Assembly: GCA_002351705.1 (NCBI GenBank)
Contig: DEHC01000023.1
Coordinates: 1-16,170, forward strand
DNA: 16,170 nucleotides
Source: Gammaproteobacteria bacterium UBA2810
Lineage (GTDB): Bacteria > Pseudomonadota > Gammaproteobacteria > Enterobacterales > Succinivibrionaceae
Direction: 5' to 3'
The notes beneath the pieces were generated by a model. That model was not told where the DNA came from. It worked only from the letters and a program-made list of their open reading frames with translations, and ran no database searches. The translations under genes were made by a program, and so were the position numbers. Of the stretch, positions 12,847 to 16,170 are shown in pieces; position 1 is the first letter of the stretch; the number at the start of each line of letters is the position of its first letter.

Positions 12847-14760
12847 ATGCGTCTTTGGATTGCTGAGAAGCCATCTGTAGCAAGGGCGATAGCGAATGCC
12901 CTGGGAATCACCAGTCGCGATGCAAACTGCATCACCTGCAGCAATAACAATACTGTTACATGGTGCTTCGGGCATATGCTTGAGCTTGAATCGCCTGATT
13001 ACTATCTCTCAGACGATGTGCCTGAGAAGAAGAACGGCAATGGCAAGCTCTGGCGCATGCAGGATCTGCCGATTGTACCGGCTGTCTGGAAGCATGTAGT
13101 GAAGAAAGAGGCGGCAGCGCAGCTCAAAATGATTAAGAAGCTGCTGTCATCGGCTGATGAGGTCGTGAACTGCGGGGATCCTGACCGCGAAGGCCAGCTG
13201 CTCGTAGATGAAATCCTGGAGGAGTATCACTGCAAGGCCAAAGTAAAGCGCTACTGGTGCAACGCTGTAGACGACATCAGCGTCAGGCGCGCCGTTGCGG
13301 ATCTCAGGGACAACAGTGATTACACCGGCATGCGCGACGCGGCGAGGGCCCGCGCCTGCGCCGACTGGCTTGTCGGCATGAACATGACGAGGGCGATGAC
13401 CGTCGCTTCCGGCCGCCTTGTGACTGTCGGCCGGGTGCAGTCCCCGACGCTGAACCTTGTCGTGGAGCGTGACAAGGCAATCGAGAACTTCCAGCCGTCG
13501 CCGTACTTCAATCTCTTTGCCGTCTTCAGCAGCGGCGGGTCTTCATTCAGGGCAAAATTTGTCCCGGAGGAAGGCATGGCGGGGCTTGATGCCGAGGGCC
13601 GTCTGATAGATGAGGCCGCGGCAAAGAACATCGCTGATGCGGTTAAAGCCGGAAAGGCAGCAGTTGCAGGCTATGAGCACGCGCTCAAGAAGTCCGCTCA
13701 GCCTCTCGCGCTGTCACTCTCCGACATGCAGTCTGAGGCGTCGGCGCGCTGGGGCTACGGCGCCGAGGAGGTTCTCAACACCGTGCAGGCACTCTATGAG
13801 AAGAAGCTCCTGAGCTACCCGCGCACTGACTGCCGCTATCTGCCGACAGTACAGCAGGCCGACATAGGGAAGGTTCTCTCTGCGATAGCCGGAACGGCTG
13901 ACAGCCTGAAGGACGCGGTCAAAGACGCTGACAGCTCAATCCGTACGGCCGTCTGGAACGACTCCAAGACGACAGCGCATCACGCGATAGTGCCGACATC
14001 TACATCCGGGACGCTCGGGAGCGAGAAGGAGCGCAACATATACACGCTGGCAGCTGAGCGCTACCTGGCGCAGTTCTATCCGGCTGCCGAGTACTACGAC
14101 ACGAAAATCACCGTAACGGCATCAGGAAACAAATTCACCGCGAGCGGGAAGACGCCGGTAAAGGCGGGCTGGCAGGCCGTCACCAAATCTGCCGCGGCAA
14201 AGAACAGGGAAAAGGACGACGACAGCGGAGAGGAGTCCCAGACGCTGCCTGAGCTCATGGAGGGGCAGTCCCTGACCTGCAGCAATACGGAGGTGAAGAC
14301 GGCGAAGACCAAGCCGCCGAAGCGCTTCACCGAGGGTACGTTGATCAGGGCAATGGAGAACATCGCCCAGTACGCTGATGATCCGACCTCAAAGAAAATC
14401 CTGAAGGACGGCGACGGCATCGGGACGTCTGCCACCAGGGCGGGGATCATTTCTGAGCTCAAGACCCGCGGCTTCCTGGAGACCCAGGGCAAGAATATCG
14501 TGAGCACCGAGGTAGGAAGGGCGGCGGCCGCAGCCATCAGCCCGCGCTTCAGGACTCCGGCCCTTACTGCTGTGTTCGAGAAGATGATGACCGAAATCGA
14601 GCAGGGCACGAAGACAATTCAGATATTCATAGATTCCCAGGTGCGGGTAATCAGGCAGGAGCTTGACGAGCTGTCACGGAAGAAAATCACCATGCCTGCT
14701 GAGAAACGGAAGCCTGCCGGCGCCATGAGGCGTCCGGGCAGGACAGGCAAGAGGAAATAA
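12847..14760 (+). CDS. traE: type IA DNA topoisomerase (topoisomerase III, TraE-like)
   Basis: A 637-residue type IA topoisomerase. The TOPRIM domain is at 1-130, with MRLWIAEKPSVARA (Glu7) and NCGDPDREGQLL (Asp111, Asp113, Glu115). The active-site tyrosine is Tyr324 in LLSYPRTDCRYLP. The TTAHHAIVPT and DGIGTSATRAGIISEL segments are also typical. AGGAG seven bases before the ATG supports the start. It has no zinc fingers; its C-terminus ends in a basic tail after EKRKPAGAMRRP. RK2 carries its topoisomerase III as traE in the same position. The C-terminal zinc repeats found in many topoisomerases are on the next gene here. The enzyme would resolve catenated DNA during transfer or replication. 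Confidence 0.95.
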   Translation: MRLWIAEKPSVARAIANALGITSRDANCITCSNNNTVTWCFGHMLELESPDYYLSDDVPEKKNGNGKLWRMQDLPIVPAVWKHVVKKEAAAQLKMIKKLLSSADEVVNCGDPDREGQLLVDEILEEYHCKAKVKRYWCNAVDDISVRRAVADLRDNSDYTGMRDAARARACADWLVGMNMTRAMTVASGRLVTVGRVQSPTLNLVVERDKAIENFQPSPYFNLFAVFSSGGSSFRAKFVPEEGMAGLDAEGRLIDEAAAKNIADAVKAGKAAVAGYEHALKKSAQPLALSLSDMQSEASARWGYGAEEVLNTVQALYEKKLLSYPRTDCRYLPTVQQADIGKVLSAIAGTADSLKDAVKDADSSIRTAVWNDSKTTAHHAIVPTSTSGTLGSEKERNIYTLAAERYLAQFYPAAEYYDTKITVTASGNKFTASGKTPVKAGWQAVTKSAAAKNREKDDDSGEESQTLPELMEGQSLTCSNTEVKTAKTKPPKRFTEGTLIRAMENIAQYADDPTSKKILKDGDGIGTSATRAGIISELKTRGFLETQGKNIVSTEVGRAAAAAISPRFRTPALTAVFEKMMTEIEQGTKTIQIFIDSQVRVIRQELDELSRKKITMPAEKRKPAGAMRRPGRTGKRK

Positions 14761-14771
14761 CGGAGGAAAGC

Positions 14772-15314
14772 ATGACGGATAAGGCTGAAGAAGAAAAACT
14801 GGCCTGCCCGAGCTGCGGCAAGCCGCTCACTGAAGACGAGGGCGGCTGGCACTGCGAGTGCGGGTTCAGGGCATACCGCACTATGCGCGGGACAGAAATC
14901 ACTCCTGACGAGCTCATGAAGATATTCGCGGGGCAGGGCAGCGAACTCAGTTTCACGAGCAAGGCGGGACATCCGTACAAGCAGAAGCTGAAGCTCTCTG
15001 ACGACAAAAAGAAGCTGCTGTTTGATATCCACAGCGAGGACACCGGGCTCAACTGCCCAAAGTGCGGCAAGCCGGTTCTTGAGTACGAGAAGGAATTCAG
15101 CTGCGAGGACCATGACTTCCGGTGCTGGAAGAATACCAGGGGACACCTGATTACGCGTGATGAGCTCGCGGCCATCCTTGAGGGGAAGTGCGGCGAGCTC
15201 GGTTTCACGAGCAAGGCCGGCAAGCCGTACAAAGGGACTCTCAAGCTCTCTGCCGACAAGACCGGGCTTGATTTTGCGTTTATTGACAGGAAAAAGGATG
15301 GAGACACGAAATGA
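14772..15314 (+). CDS. stand-alone topoisomerase C-terminal zinc-repeat protein
   Basis: A 180-residue protein made of two tandem repeats resembling the C-terminal repeat of type IA topoisomerases. Repeat 1 (11-87) has CPSC (Cys12, Cys15) and WHCEC (Cys28, Cys30), then ITPDELMKIFAGQGS and SKAGHPYKQKLKLS. Repeat 2 (94-170) has CPKC (Cys95, Cys98) and Cys111, Cys118, then ITRDELAAILEGKCGELG and SKAGKPYKGTLKLS. It starts 11 bases after traE behind GGAGG, and probably binds single-stranded DNA together with TraE. In many Firmicute topoisomerases this module is fused to the enzyme. The next gene overlaps it by ATGA. Its repeat motif recurs in the protein at 6149. Confidence 0.8.
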   Translation: MTDKAEEEKLACPSCGKPLTEDEGGWHCECGFRAYRTMRGTEITPDELMKIFAGQGSELSFTSKAGHPYKQKLKLSDDKKKLLFDIHSEDTGLNCPKCGKPVLEYEKEFSCEDHDFRCWKNTRGHLITRDELAAILEGKCGELGFTSKAGKPYKGTLKLSADKTGLDFAFIDRKKDGDTK

Positions 15315-16170
15315 AAGCGATTTTCAGATCAGAATTTGACTCGGACAGCAGCAATCTGCCAAGAGTGACTATTGACTTCGGCAGCGGCAAGGGCAGCAGC
15401 AATGAGGAGAGCGCGCAGTCACTCAGGCTTGCTGAGCTCAGCTATGACGCTCTCATCGCTCAGGGGTTCGGGTTCCAGGAGGATGGGACATTTCTCAATC
15501 CACATGCCACACAGGACCAGATTAAGACTGCCCAGAAGGAGGTAGCGCGTCTTGAGACAATGCGGGAGAAGGAGCTGTCCGAGGAATACAGCAAGCATCT
15601 TAAGGACTTTCGGGGACGTGACCTAACCGATAAGCGTCCGGATTTGAAGATGTATATGAATCCTGAACTCCGAAAGAATGCTGATGAGCAGATCAAGTCC
15701 ATGGAGGATGACCAGACCCAGACACAGAATCAGGCACCACAGCAGCAGTCCGGCGAAGCGCAGCTTAACGGAGAGCTCGACAAAATATTAGAGGAGTTGA
15801 AGGATCTGAAGGCGCAGAACAAGCTCCTTAGTAAGCAGATTGAAGATCTTAAGGAGCAGAACAAGACACTGACCGCTGAGATTGAATCCGTGCGTAAAGA
15901 AAACAAACAGCTGAAGGAAGATATTCAGAAGATGCGTCAGACGCAGCAGGCTCCTGAGCCTGAGAAGGCGTATCAGTTCAGGGCTTACGAGAACAACGGC
16001 AAGAAATTCTTGAACTACGTTGTCAACGGTGACGTAAAAAAAGACGATGCCCTTGCCAAGGAAATGGGGGGCAAAGACTGGAAGCTTGGACACAGTAACG
16101 GGCACAAGTATTTTTACCAGGAAGTCAGGGAAGGTCAGACAGAGTCGCAGCAGAAGGAAGCAGAATCAAT
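15311..16170 (+). CDS. Gln-rich coiled-coil protein, partial (3' end outside the window)
   Basis: The ATG at 15311 opens an uninterrupted frame of 286 codons to the window edge. It overlaps the zinc-repeat gene by four bases, so it is probably cotranslated with it. The N-terminal 130 residues are mixed (LRLAELSYDALIAQGFGF; a helix at about 68-98). Then comes a Gln-rich linker (134-148). A long coiled coil follows at about 152-212, with heptads such as ELDKILEELKDLKAQNKLL. From 219 a small Tyr/Gly/Lys-rich domain begins (FRAYENNGKKFLNYVVNG, DWKLGHSNGHKYFY). No signal peptide or membrane segment is seen. I do not recognise the family. Position after traE suggests an accessory transfer gene. Confidence 0.75.
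   Translation, partial: MKAIFRSEFDSDSSNLPRVTIDFGSGKGSSNEESAQSLRLAELSYDALIAQGFGFQEDGTFLNPHATQDQIKTAQKEVARLETMREKELSEEYSKHLKDFRGRDLTDKRPDLKMYMNPELRKNADEQIKSMEDDQTQTQNQAPQQQSGEAQLNGELDKILEELKDLKAQNKLLSKQIEDLKEQNKTLTAEIESVRKENKQLKEDIQKMRQTQQAPEPEKAYQFRAYENNGKKFLNYVVNGDVKKDDALAKEMGGKDWKLGHSNGHKYFYQEVREGQTESQQKEAES

Noticed and set aside
14687..15307. Long minus-strand frames opposite traE and the zinc-repeat gene
   Set aside because: Ser/Leu-rich antisense shadows of well-supported plus-strand genes, without ribosome-binding sites.

Overview
The window looks like a junction between chromosomal genes and an integrative or conjugative element from a gut or rumen proteobacterium. A gammaproteobacterium of Succinivibrionaceae type is my best guess, at low confidence. 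It rests on a PhoU homologue, a secreted carbohydrate-binding-like protein preceded by two CRP-like sites, and a transfer region organised like IncP (RK2/RP4) Tra1. No rRNA, tRNA or CRISPR array was seen.

Bases 1-1580 hold ordinary chromosomal-type genes: the 3' end of phoU, with an apparent one-base frameshift at the window edge, and an exported protein made of two tandem beta-rich modules. Each is followed by a clear terminator.

Bases 1627-3930 look like a replication or maintenance module. They contain a RepL-like winged-helix protein, an 85-residue protein of unknown function sharing its last four residues (FTPV), and about 870 bases of gene-free, GC-rich, hairpin-dense DNA. Next come three 22-bp iteron-like repeats in an AT-rich stretch, then a short putative small RNA with a strong promoter and its own terminator.

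Bases 3977-4879 encode a P4-type tyrosine integrase on the minus strand. Divergent from it is an accessory operon (5002-7234): ssb, two uncharacterised genes (the second with a diverged topoisomerase C-terminal-repeat motif), and an orphan HicB-type antitoxin-like gene.

Bases 7344-16170 are an IncP-like transfer region in nearly the RK2 order: traK (minus), oriT, traJ, traI, an out-of-frame traH-like gene overlapping the end of traI, traG (coupling protein), traF (S26 peptidase) and traE (topoisomerase III). The topoisomerase zinc repeats sit on a separate downstream gene, followed by a coiled-coil protein that runs off the window. The oriT has a near-consensus divergent promoter, a perfect 22-bp palindrome abutting a plausible minus-strand nick motif, two 38-bp repeats on the traK side and clusters of phased GGTCAA hexamers. 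Together, TraJ and TraK with TraI and the traH-like product would form the relaxosome, TraG would couple it to a mating channel whose genes lie outside the window, and SSB and TraE would handle transferred DNA.
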